IMG/VR virus record: IMGVR_UViG_3300047478_000286
Location: 1 to 56,124 of that record
Source: a virus
Strand: one strand, 5' to 3'
Length of the DNA stretch: 56,124 nucleotides
Both the position numbers and the translations under genes were made by a program. This document shows, piece by piece, positions 18,301 through 24,651 of this stretch; within the stretch, counting starts at the first letter, position 1, and every line of letters starts with the position of its first letter. Under the pieces are notes generated by a model. It worked only from the letters and a program-made list of their open reading frames with translations. It made no database searches and had not been told where the DNA came from.

Positions 18301-18713
18301 CAAACGAAGGTAAAATGCTACAGGGCGATAGTTGCAATACACTTATCACGGCAATAAAAGACGCTGGCCTAAGAAAGACAAATGGTTATTTTACTTCGCT
18401 TGTAAAAGTAAAAAAGCCAAAAGAGCTAAAGATGTTTGCAAATGAAACTCTGATACCATGTGGAAAGCTTTTAAGCGAAGAGATAAAGATGGTAAACCCC
18501 GGAGTTATAGTCGCGCTAGGCGGCGCAGCGATTAGATACCTTTTGCCAGAACTAAAAGGCGGCTGGGAAGAGCTTGCTGGTAAGGTTTACTATTCCAAGA
18601 CGCTTGATTGCTCGGTTGTTTGCGGACCCAATCCTCAAATGGCGTTTTTCCGCGAAGAGATACCCGGCATATTGCAAAACGTTTTTGAAAAGGTATATGA
18701 AATGACAACTTAA
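15333..18713 (+). CDS. dnaE: DNA polymerase III alpha (DnaE-like) fused to a UDG-like domain
   Basis: 1126 residues. The N-terminal PHP-like domain has lost its metal histidines (VARSDFSLG where HxHS is usual). The palm has GPARGSCAGSLVAYLL, catalytic PDADLDF (about 420) and VKVDILGLNTL (about 565), with the fingers motif GKHAAGVVVADEP. The helix-hairpin-helix region follows (KLKGVSDKTTAAILEAR). Instead of OB and tau-binding domains, residues about 950-1120 resemble family-4 uracil-DNA glycosylase: SCDKCSL, TDAPNTSESNEGKMLQGD, then LIPCGKLLSEEIKMVNPG and VIVALGGAA. The glycosylase active-site motifs look altered (DAPN for EAPG; NP for HP). It is the replicative polymerase; the extra domain may sense uracil rather than excise it. 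Confidence 0.92.
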   Translation: MNYFYVARSDFSLGQSLLGPKKIAYIAKRDNVKTVALCDTMTISGMTDFVSACNSEGINYIIGCRLCVVMDLDYRKPKRSDLALPKPNPEFYPKVYVKNEQGMFELMRLLSLANSDESGRFHDKARINLNDLIQVLKIGNLAFSTGDLGSVFMVREKEYNWQTIMKYIASEIPHENLFCELFNADSILYAKYNKNALECAVANNLNIITSNLTLYDEQADMVALDALSAIVSNNKITDSWRSIQQLNCLHSKSDPQMHKECGELFAKLCADYPPSLDLSLSNQALIDSCSYKWQQQPISLPKIVADETKELERLVVEGWKKRIKKPIMGYKPPDDLIYKYKARLHYELGTLKKLGFERYFILVSDLVRWSKQNGIMVGPARGSCAGSLVAYLLEITDIDPIRFNLIFERFINPERLDLPDADLDFMSTRRMEVIDYLIEKYGKEKVAGISNYGTLASASAFRDCGRVFSLTPEQMEATKYVPKENGTSYELEVAAEAVPEIQALKEAHPKIWSIATKLEGVMRSLGKHAAGVVVADEPLVNRCVVESRAGAQTVNWDRMSVESWGLVKVDILGLNTLDTLRITLDYIKENRGEVINLLDIPLGDEETMEAFSRAQTVGIFQLESSSMRSILKRLAKGGRLTFDDICATTSLNRPGPLESGMCEAYIKWRQGIEDPEYAHPSMIPALESTGGTMVYQEQTMQIVRDLAGFSMAEADLVRKAIGKKDHDKMKKIKGGFIEGCIRTSHITEAQADKIWQDIEKNASYQFNLSHAVSYSVISYWCGYLKTHYAPEFFAATLTTIDDEGKLQSILFDAQRHKINVMPPDINISSHKFVIQKKDEGYQLVAPFNKLKGVSDKTTAAILEAREKVGGKFKSINHLLENVARRSCNVGHVKVLDTVGAFANIEPGQLPVKHPDRIKDQIELLPGLINDLVKTSKVTSLSDITLPASALIRGIRSCDKCSLKELQHCIPVAGNKITYMVITDAPNTSESNEGKMLQGDSCNTLITAIKDAGLRKTNGYFTSLVKVKKPKELKMFANETLIPCGKLLSEEIKMVNPGVIVALGGAAIRYLLPELKGGWEELAGKVYYSKTLDCSVVCGPNPQMAFFREEIPGILQNVFEKVYEMTT

Positions 18714-18717
18714 AAAT

Positions 18718-18733
18718 AAGTAACTGAATACTT
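18718..18733 (+). promoter_or_regulatory. Dyad promoter/operator element, copy 5
   Basis: AAGTA-ACTGAA-TACTT, five bases after the polymerase stop. A second-class promoter-like element follows at 18754. Confidence 0.55.
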
Positions 18734-18753
18734 ACTAACCGACAAAATCGAGT

Positions 18754-18765
18754 TATAATATACAC
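18754..18765 (+). promoter_or_regulatory. TATAATATACAC promoter-like element
   Basis: Perfect consensus of the second promoter class, 38 bases before ATG 18804. Confidence 0.55.
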
Positions 18766-18803
18766 TTTAGAAGCTATCAAAACACACAACACGAGGAATT
18801 TTT

Positions 18804-19298
18804 ATGTCCAAGCTAACCTTAAGCGAAGCGGGTTTTTCTGCGCAAATCATGCAAGATGTATCATTTACAGAGGCGTTAATAAACGAAGCGTTTGTTAGTC
18901 AGGCAGCTTTGTTTGCGTATTATGCTGACCAAAGCAGAGTTGCTACCAAAACAGCCGACAACTTGAAAATGCGCATTGACATGGTCGCTTCTTCATTGGA
19001 CGAAGCGATAAGAAACAAAGCCGCAACAGACGGCGCAAAAATCACAGAAAAGCTTGTAGAACAGGCAATTTGCCGTGACGACAAATACATCAAGGCTGTT
19101 GAGGAATACAACAACGCGAAGTCAACTGCCCAAATGTTACGTGATACATTAGAAGCATTGAAAATGAAAAAAGATATGCTCATACAGGTCGGAACAAATA
19201 TCCGTGAAGAAAAAAGGGTTACAGCCGTGTATGAAGCACCCGATTTAATGAAACAAAGGCGCGAAAGTATTTTGAAAAAAACACAAGAGCCTAATTAA
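18804..19298 (+). CDS. Coiled-coil phage protein, possible recombination mediator
   Basis: 164 residues, strongly helical, no cysteines of note and no membrane segments. The C-terminal half reads as a coiled coil with KAVEEYNNAKSTAQMLRDTL and ALKMKKDMLIQVGTNIREEK. Good ribosome binding site (ACGAGGAA). It sits directly before the SSB and three genes before RecA. T4 UvsY, a small helical mediator, loads UvsX onto gp32-coated DNA; a UvsY-like role fits size, fold type and position, but I see no diagnostic motif. It has both promoter classes upstream. Confidence 0.6.
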   Translation: MSKLTLSEAGFSAQIMQDVSFTEALINEAFVSQAALFAYYADQSRVATKTADNLKMRIDMVASSLDEAIRNKAATDGAKITEKLVEQAICRDDKYIKAVEEYNNAKSTAQMLRDTLEALKMKKDMLIQVGTNIREEKRVTAVYEAPDLMKQRRESILKKTQEPN

Positions 19299-19388
19299 AA
19301 GAATTTGTTAGCGATAACAAGTAAACCCGCTGAAAAGTCGCAAGACGAAAAGGCATCAAATAAAACTAAATAAACCAAAGGTAAAAAT

Positions 19389-20324
19389 ATGTCAAGTTTA
19401 AAAGATTTAATGCTAAAGAAAAAACAACAAATCGCCCAATCAACAGGCCGCTTTGCTAAAGCAGTGAAGCCAAAAATGGGAACTTCTCGCTGGAGAATCT
19501 TACCATCTTGGAGACAGCAAGAAGGCTGGGAAAGAACCAATCCAGACCAAGACATTAATCAGTTTTGGCATGATTTTGGGCAACACTACATTAAAGATCA
19601 AAACGACGAGCTGAAGGCTGTTTATATTTGCTCAAGCAAAACGTTCGATACTCCATGTGCCGTATGCGATACATTACGTGATGGATATTCAAAAGCAACA
19701 ACCGACGAAGACAAGGATTTAATCAAGAAGGCTTTTGCCACTGGTCGTGTTTTGGTAAATGCGCTTGATATTCAAACAGACCCAACAACTCCGGTAGTGC
19801 TTGAACTTTCGCCAACGACTTTCGACTTGTTTTTGAATCTTTACATGCAAAACATTGACCCTGCTAACGAAGATTTTAATATCGTCACTGACCCAAATGA
19901 CGGTCTTGATATTAACATTACTCGTGAAGGCACTGGGCTCAATACAAAATACAGCATAAGCCCGGTAATTAAAGGCTCAAAAGCTGTGCCTGCTGATGTT
20001 CTCTCAAAAATGACTGACCTTGATGCTTATGTTGCCCAAGAAACCTCACAAGGTTTAATTAAAGCAAGCCAAGAAGCAAGTAAGTTGGTTCACTATGCAG
20101 CAGCGACAGCCGGTGCAATTGGCAGTGATGCTTTTGAAACTAGCGATGTGCCTCATTTTGAGTCGCCAAAGCCAACAAAAGCCAAAAAAGCAAGCGTTGC
20201 AGAAACAAAAGCCGAAGACTCTTATGACGATGGCGTTATAGAGGGTTCATACGAAGCAGTTACAGCCGATTCAGAAATGCCAGAAGAAGAGTTAAACGCT
20301 CTTTTAGAAGGCTTGGACGACTAA
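19389..20324 (+). CDS. gp32-like single-stranded DNA-binding protein
   Basis: 311 residues. A basic N-terminus (1-30, LKKKQQIAQ, AKAVKPKMG) precedes a core with aromatic/basic residues and a gp32-type zinc site: His61 or His66, then C81, C90 and C93 (CSSKTFDTPCAVCD). T4 gp32 uses a comparable His-Cys3 arrangement. The C-terminus is acidic (DSEMPEEELNALLEGLDD), the usual SSB partner-recruiting tail. It coats ssDNA for replication and recombination. Ribosome binding site AAAGGT. It precedes exonuclease and RecA genes. Confidence 0.88.
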   Translation: MSSLKDLMLKKKQQIAQSTGRFAKAVKPKMGTSRWRILPSWRQQEGWERTNPDQDINQFWHDFGQHYIKDQNDELKAVYICSSKTFDTPCAVCDTLRDGYSKATTDEDKDLIKKAFATGRVLVNALDIQTDPTTPVVLELSPTTFDLFLNLYMQNIDPANEDFNIVTDPNDGLDINITREGTGLNTKYSISPVIKGSKAVPADVLSKMTDLDAYVAQETSQGLIKASQEASKLVHYAAATAGAIGSDAFETSDVPHFESPKPTKAKKASVAETKAEDSYDDGVIEGSYEAVTADSEMPEEELNALLEGLDD

Positions 20325-20329
20325 AGGTT

Positions 20330-20345
20330 AAGTAACAGCTTACTT
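20330..20345 (+). promoter_or_regulatory. Dyad promoter/operator element, copy 6
   Basis: AAGTA-ACAGCT-TACTT; here the palindrome is perfect over AAGTAA/TTACTT. A strong hairpin begins two bases later. Confidence 0.55.
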
Positions 20346-20346
20346 A

Positions 20347-20373
20347 GATAGGGCGTTAACACAACGCCCTATC
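20347..20373 (+). terminator. Strong hairpin between SSB and exonuclease genes
   Basis: GATAGGGCGTT (20347-20357) pairs perfectly with AACGCCCTATC (20363-20373), loop AACAC, then ATTTT. It could terminate SSB transcripts or attenuate those starting at the adjacent dyad. Confidence 0.75.
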
Positions 20374-20390
20374 ATTTTATGAGGCTTAGT

Positions 20391-21359
20391 ATGAAGTATT
20401 TGATAGTAGATGGTAATTCGCTTGGTCACGCCGCAAATGACTCAACACCGTTACATGTAGGTGGTGAACCTATACATGCTGTGTATGGTTTTATAAGGTC
20501 GCTAAGGGCACTTATGCTCAAATATCCAGAGCATAAGGTGGTAGTATTATGGGATGGAAAGTCACAAACTAGGCGCAATCTGTTCCCTCTTTACAAGGCG
20601 AATAGAGAAGCCGAAAGTAAGAGTCCGGAGCAAGAAGCAAGAAGAGCTGGTTACAAAAAACAAGTGCCAAAAATAATGGACGCACTTGAGCTACTAGGCG
20701 TTAGACAACTTCTTGACTACACGGAAGAGGCTGATGATTTAGCTGGCTACATTGTAGAAAAAATCCAAGCAGAAGAAATTGTTTTGATAACCGGCGACGG
20801 TGACTGGAAGCAATTAGTTTGCAGACCTAATGTTATTTGGCAAGACCATAGAACAGATGCAATTTGCAACTATGATAACTTCGAAGCGGTGACGGGTTAC
20901 AAAAACGCCCAAGCTTTCTTAGAAGGCAAGGCGCTAGTTGGCGATACTTCTGACAACATTCCAGGTGTAGGTGGCATTGGTAAAGAAACGGCCCCGATGA
21001 TACTGAAACAACATGGTTCAGTTGAGACGTTTTTGAATTTTTGGACTAGAAAAATAGGCGAAGGTGAAAAAGTGCCTAAATGGGTTAGCAACTTTGTTCA
21101 CAATCTTGCGCCAAAAGAGTCAACCAAATACGGGAAAATGTTACCCACCCAAGAAGCATTCGCGCGAAATATGCAGCTTATGAAGTTAGCTGGCTACAAA
21201 CCAAATAAATCAAATCTACTTAACAAAGTAGGCTCATACGACAGGCAAGCTTTTAGAGACCTATGCCAAGAGTTTATGTTTAACTCGATATTGGCTCAAT
21301 TTAATAGCTGGATTGTCCCTTTTGAAAGGGCTTCCAAAATAACGGAGAGTAAGAAATGA
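20391..21359 (+). CDS. 5'-3' exonuclease (FEN/PIN family)
   Basis: 322 residues from ATG 20391, chosen because GAGG lies seven bases upstream; the earlier in-frame ATG 20379 has no ribosome binding site and sits in the hairpin tail. Family motifs: LIVDGNSLGHAA, VVLWDGKSQTRR, YTEEADDLAGYIV, LITGDGDWKQL, and GDTSDNIPGVGGIGKETA with its helix-hairpin-helix. These are the acidic metal ligands of the Pol I N-terminal/T4 RNase H group. It would remove RNA primers and flaps. Its TGA overlaps the recA start by four bases. Confidence 0.92.
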   Translation: MKYLIVDGNSLGHAANDSTPLHVGGEPIHAVYGFIRSLRALMLKYPEHKVVVLWDGKSQTRRNLFPLYKANREAESKSPEQEARRAGYKKQVPKIMDALELLGVRQLLDYTEEADDLAGYIVEKIQAEEIVLITGDGDWKQLVCRPNVIWQDHRTDAICNYDNFEAVTGYKNAQAFLEGKALVGDTSDNIPGVGGIGKETAPMILKQHGSVETFLNFWTRKIGEGEKVPKWVSNFVHNLAPKESTKYGKMLPTQEAFARNMQLMKLAGYKPNKSNLLNKVGSYDRQAFRDLCQEFMFNSILAQFNSWIVPFERASKITESKK

Positions 21360-22360
21360 GTATAGAAGATTTAATGGCGCAACTTGATAAGGAAATTGGC
21401 AAAAACTCAAGCGGACAAAAGGTGGAAAATTTCATCAATACAGGTTACCCACCTTTAAACAAAATAATGTCGGGCAAGTATGATGGCGGTCTTCCATTCG
21501 GACGCATGATTGAAATTTATGGCGCTTCTGGTTCTGGAAAAACTGCGATAGCAACTCAGTGCATGATTAACGCCCAAAAGCTTGGTGGTATTGCTATTTT
21601 TATAGACTGGGAGCGTAGCTTTGACGTAGATATGGCGGTTTCAATGGGCCTTAACCCAGAAAGACCTTACTGGATTTATGACAAGGCAAAAACATGGGAA
21701 GCTGGCAATATGTTAGCAGCCAAAGCGTGTAAGCTAATTAGACAGTCAAGAGCAATACCTGACAGCGCACCAATCATTGTTGTGTTTGACTCAATAGCAG
21801 CCGCTATACCGCAGTCGAGCAGCGAAAAGGAAATTGACACACTGACAATGAACGACACCTCTGCGCTAGCTCGTGTTACCTCAACAACTTTAAAATACCA
21901 AGCGCAGTTTGCCGAAGAATATAACGCAACCTTTTTATATCTAAACCAAATTAGAGAAAAGCTGGGAATCCTTTTCGGCCCAAATACCACCACGCCAGGT
22001 GGCCGGGCCATGGAATATTACGCAACTGTTAGGCTACAAATATCCAGAAAGGCTTTGCTAGATAAAACAAGCGAAGATGGCGGGATGACGGGCCAAAACA
22101 TCACCATTAAATGCACGAAGTCAAAGATGACTGCGCCATTTAAAACGTGTGAGTTGTTATTGTCATTTGATGATACCGGCAAGGCTGATTTTGATATGGT
22201 CACAAGCTTAATTGATTATCTGGCAGAGCAGGGGATTATTGAAGTAAGTGGAACAAGAATAGTCTGGGAAGGTAGTAAGCTTTACAAAAAAGAAGTTGCA
22301 AAACGTATACACGAAAGCGGTGAATACAAAAAGCTAGTTGATATGCTAAAAGACGCATAA
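21356..22360 (+). CDS. recA: RecA/UvsX-like recombinase
   Basis: 334 residues. RecA-core motifs: INTGYPPLNKIMSGKYDGGLP, Walker A YGASGSGKTA (about 57-66), the catalytic-Glu strand FIDWERSFD, Walker B IVVFDSIAAAIP, the L1-like region, and FLYLNQIREKLGILFGPNTT with GGRAMEYYATVRL (L2 and strand). The C-terminus is short. It polymerises on SSB-coated ssDNA for strand exchange, repair and recombination-dependent replication. Start overlaps the exonuclease stop (ATGA). Confidence 0.93.
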   Translation: MSIEDLMAQLDKEIGKNSSGQKVENFINTGYPPLNKIMSGKYDGGLPFGRMIEIYGASGSGKTAIATQCMINAQKLGGIAIFIDWERSFDVDMAVSMGLNPERPYWIYDKAKTWEAGNMLAAKACKLIRQSRAIPDSAPIIVVFDSIAAAIPQSSSEKEIDTLTMNDTSALARVTSTTLKYQAQFAEEYNATFLYLNQIREKLGILFGPNTTTPGGRAMEYYATVRLQISRKALLDKTSEDGGMTGQNITIKCTKSKMTAPFKTCELLLSFDDTGKADFDMVTSLIDYLAEQGIIEVSGTRIVWEGSKLYKKEVAKRIHESGEYKKLVDMLKDA

Positions 22361-22380
22361 AGCCTAGTAAAAGTAATGTT

Positions 22381-22413
22381 ATCATCTACGCTTTTTTAAT
22401 AGGCGTAGATGAT
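22381..22413 (+). repeat. Perfect 11-bp hairpin immediately before the 22416 start
   Basis: ATCATCTACGC (22381-22391) pairs with GCGTAGATGAT (22403-22413), loop TTTTTTAATAG. The right arm ends two bases before the ATG, and no Shine-Dalgarno is visible there. Confidence 0.8.
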
Positions 22414-22415
22414 TC

Positions 22416-22799
22416 ATGCGACAAATCAAATTCAAGCCCCCAATCAGGGGCTTAACAGACATCAAAACAAACACATTCAGAGCTGGCTTAGCTTGGTTTA
22501 AAAGACTAAAAGTTGGCGATGAATTACAACTTTTAAATACCAAAACTCTTGAAGTGTTTGCGACAGCGACTGTCGCCGAACTACATAGCGGCACAAAGGA
22601 AGAAATGGCAGAAATTCATGGTGCTTTTAATCACTCAATCCAAGCCCTGGAAATTACTGATAATATAGCAGCTACTATATTAAAGCGATTAAAAAACAGC
22701 TCAGGCACAAGAGCGTTCGAAAGCACAAACTACATCACCGTAATTTACTTAAAAGAAATAAAATGGCAAGAAGATGGGAAAAATTTGAAAGACACCTAG
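22416..22799 (+). CDS. ASCH/PUA-like domain protein
   Basis: 127 residues. Residues about 8-75 resemble an ASCH domain: IKTNTFRAGLAWFKRLKVGD then ELQLLNTKTLEVFATATVAEL, i.e. a 'fixed width/level' lead-in, KVGD turn and beta strands. The C-terminus carries charged beta strands. ASCH proteins are small RNA-binding or RNA-processing folds related to PUA. The start codon follows a perfect 11-bp hairpin and lacks a clear ribosome binding site, so translation may be controlled. The last 37 bases overlap the next gene in another frame. Confidence 0.5.
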   Translation: MRQIKFKPPIRGLTDIKTNTFRAGLAWFKRLKVGDELQLLNTKTLEVFATATVAELHSGTKEEMAEIHGAFNHSIQALEITDNIAATILKRLKNSSGTRAFESTNYITVIYLKEIKWQEDGKNLKDT

Positions 22800-23146
22800 A
22801 CGAAAAGAAGCATCATTTAGGCGACTGGATGCGAAACATTGAAACAGGCGAAGTTATCTATTGCGGCATCAGACAAAACTATAATCAAGGTGACTCAAAA
22901 AGTTTGATATTCCGCAACACTAATTCGGTGTGCGTAGACGTAGACATCATTGAAGCGGCGAAAGCCAGGGATGTGCGTGTAATTGTTTTTAAAGTTAAAA
23001 GCACCAAGACCAGATACGCCACAACCGTAGCAACACTTGAAAAGTTCGGCGTGTTACATAGTTATAAACATAAAGACCAAAAGCCGCAACTGGCATTGCC
23101 GGTTCACAAGTTTGTTGTGCAAGACAAATACACCTTAAAAATGTAA
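22763..23146 (+). CDS. Hypothetical protein (127 aa)
   Basis: Not recognised. 127 residues, basic, predicted mixed alpha/beta, no membrane segment. It begins inside the ASCH-like gene (37-base overlap) with only weak AAAGAAA upstream, so translational coupling is likely. Its TAA (23144-23146) is part of the next dyad element. Context is the recombination block between RecA and SbcD. The overlap and good codon structure over its whole length support it being real. Confidence 0.6.
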   Translation: MARRWEKFERHLDEKKHHLGDWMRNIETGEVIYCGIRQNYNQGDSKSLIFRNTNSVCVDVDIIEAAKARDVRVIVFKVKSTKTRYATTVATLEKFGVLHSYKHKDQKPQLALPVHKFVVQDKYTLKM

Positions 23147-23160
23147 GTAATTAGTGACTT
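23145..23160 (+). promoter_or_regulatory. Dyad promoter/operator element, copy 7
   Basis: AAGTA-ATTAGT-GACTT then AATATG; it uses the upstream TAA stop. It heads the small 23164 gene and SbcD/SbcC. Confidence 0.55.
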
Positions 23161-23163
23161 AAT

Positions 23164-23313
23164 ATGAATATACAAGAAACCCTACCAAAAATGCCGCTAA
23201 TTGTTTTAGCAATGGCGGAAAAAATGAGAATAGAGGCAGAAAAAGTTGCCAAATTCAACCCTAATTCTGAACAGTATAATAAGCAAGACAAAAAACAAAA
23301 CACAACACTATGA
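23164..23313 (+). CDS. Small hypothetical protein (49 aa)
   Basis: Short frame from ATG 23164 to TGA 23311-23313. The protein begins MNIQETLPKMPLIVLAMAE and ends in a polar Lys/Gln/Asn-rich tail. The stop overlaps the SbcD-like ATG (ATGA), the arrangement seen repeatedly here for real genes. It may serve chiefly to couple translation into the nuclease gene. No clear ribosome binding site, since the dyad lies directly upstream. Confidence 0.45.
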   Translation: MNIQETLPKMPLIVLAMAEKMRIEAEKVAKFNPNSEQYNKQDKKQNTTL

Positions 23314-24389
23314 AACCATACTTAATAGTAAGCGACATTCACTTTCATGACTTTAGCGCCTTCTCTGAAATACTCCCAAGCGGTGTTAATTCAAGGCTTC
23401 AAACTTCACTGAATGAAATTAAAAGGGCGGCAGACACCCTGAAGAAAGTTGGGGGCAACACAATATACTTCACAGGTGACATATTTCACGTTAGAGGCTC
23501 TATTTCTCCAAAAGTGCTAAATCCGGTTCGTGATTTTTTCGAGAACGTTTTAAGTAAAAAAGGTTTTACTGTTAGAATGATTCCAGGCAATCATGACTTG
23601 GCGGACAAAGAGTCAAACACATTAGGTAGCATGATACAGGCGCTAGAAGGTTTTGGCGTTGAGATAAACAATAATAAAAATGGTAATTATTATTCCGATG
23701 ATAGGGTGTTGATGATTCCCTGGCATTCAACGGTAGAAGGTTTAAAAGAGACTATGCAGGCTTCCATGTTGGCGCTGAGTGCGAGTGGGGCGATGGCATC
23801 AACAAGTCTTTCAGAAGTAGACCTAATGATACATGCGCCAATTGATGACGTTATATATGGCTTGCCAGAGCATGGTTTGACTGCGGACTATCTTGGCTCG
23901 CTTGGTTTTAAAAGAGTATTTGCAGGTCATTATCATAATCATAAAGATTTTGGAAATGGGGTTTATTCAGTGGGTGCGTTAACCCATATATCGTTTTCAG
24001 ATGTCGGAAGTAAAGCTGGTTTCTTAATAGTGAGCGATAAGGGGGTTTCTTATAGCTCAACACATGCGCCAAAATTTGTCGATATTGACGAGGATAATTT
24101 TTCCGACTTGCCGTTGTTAGTTGATGGCAACTTTGTGCGCTGCAAAATTAAAATCAGTAAAGAATCTGAGGTGGAAAAATTAAGAGCACACATAATGGCA
24201 AACGGAGCTGCCGGTGTTGTTATTAGTCAAATAAAAGACACCACAACCGTTAGACCGACAGAGGGCACTGGAGCTATTGGTGGCTCGTTAACGCTGGAGC
24301 AGTCAGTTGCGGCGCATGTAAAAGAGAAAGGCTACTCGCAAGATGTTGCCAAATTATGTATGGAAATTTTATCAGAGGCGGAGAGTTAA
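23310..24389 (+). CDS. sbcD: SbcD/gp47-like nuclease subunit
   Basis: 359 residues. Calcineurin-like metallophosphoesterase motifs: SDIHFHD (about 8-14), TGDIFHVRG (about 56-64), IPGNHDLADKES (about 94-105), and FAGHYHNHKDFG near 210. With the SbcC-like ATPase downstream it should form the Mre11-Rad50-type complex (T4 gp47-gp46), which resects double-strand ends for RecA. The start overlaps the 49-residue gene by four bases. All metal-binding motifs appear intact. Confidence 0.92.
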   Translation: MKPYLIVSDIHFHDFSAFSEILPSGVNSRLQTSLNEIKRAADTLKKVGGNTIYFTGDIFHVRGSISPKVLNPVRDFFENVLSKKGFTVRMIPGNHDLADKESNTLGSMIQALEGFGVEINNNKNGNYYSDDRVLMIPWHSTVEGLKETMQASMLALSASGAMASTSLSEVDLMIHAPIDDVIYGLPEHGLTADYLGSLGFKRVFAGHYHNHKDFGNGVYSVGALTHISFSDVGSKAGFLIVSDKGVSYSSTHAPKFVDIDEDNFSDLPLLVDGNFVRCKIKISKESEVEKLRAHIMANGAAGVVISQIKDTTTVRPTEGTGAIGGSLTLEQSVAAHVKEKGYSQDVAKLCMEILSEAES

Positions 24390-24390
24390 T

Positions 24391-24609
24391 ATGAGATATT
24401 TTATAGTCGTTTTTCAACTAAACAGCAAAGACAGAAGTGGGTGGATGAATCTCAACATACAGCATGAAAAATACCCAAACAATAATTGGGTTTTAAATCA
24501 TGCCGCAACAAGAGTTGAATGTGAGCCAAGAGATTTGTGCATAGTTAATATTATGGAACTGACCGAAGAAGATTTTCTAAGCTACACCTCGCAAGAGTGC
24601 TGTGAGTAA
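24391..24609 (+). CDS. Hypothetical protein between sbcD and sbcC (72 aa)
   Basis: Not recognised. The start is placed at ATG 24391 (MRYFIVVFQLNSKDRSGW), with GGCGGAGAG just upstream; the same frame extends into sbcD but without a ribosome binding site. The 72-residue protein has aromatic and acidic residues (CEPRDLCIVNIMELTEEDF) and ends with ECCE. It is sandwiched between the two subunits of the recombination nuclease, so it is coexpressed with them. Confidence 0.6.
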   Translation: MRYFIVVFQLNSKDRSGWMNLNIQHEKYPNNNWVLNHAATRVECEPRDLCIVNIMELTEEDFLSYTSQECCE

Positions 24610-24651
24610 ACGGAATTAATAAAGCAAACATATTTCAACCAAAAAATTCAA

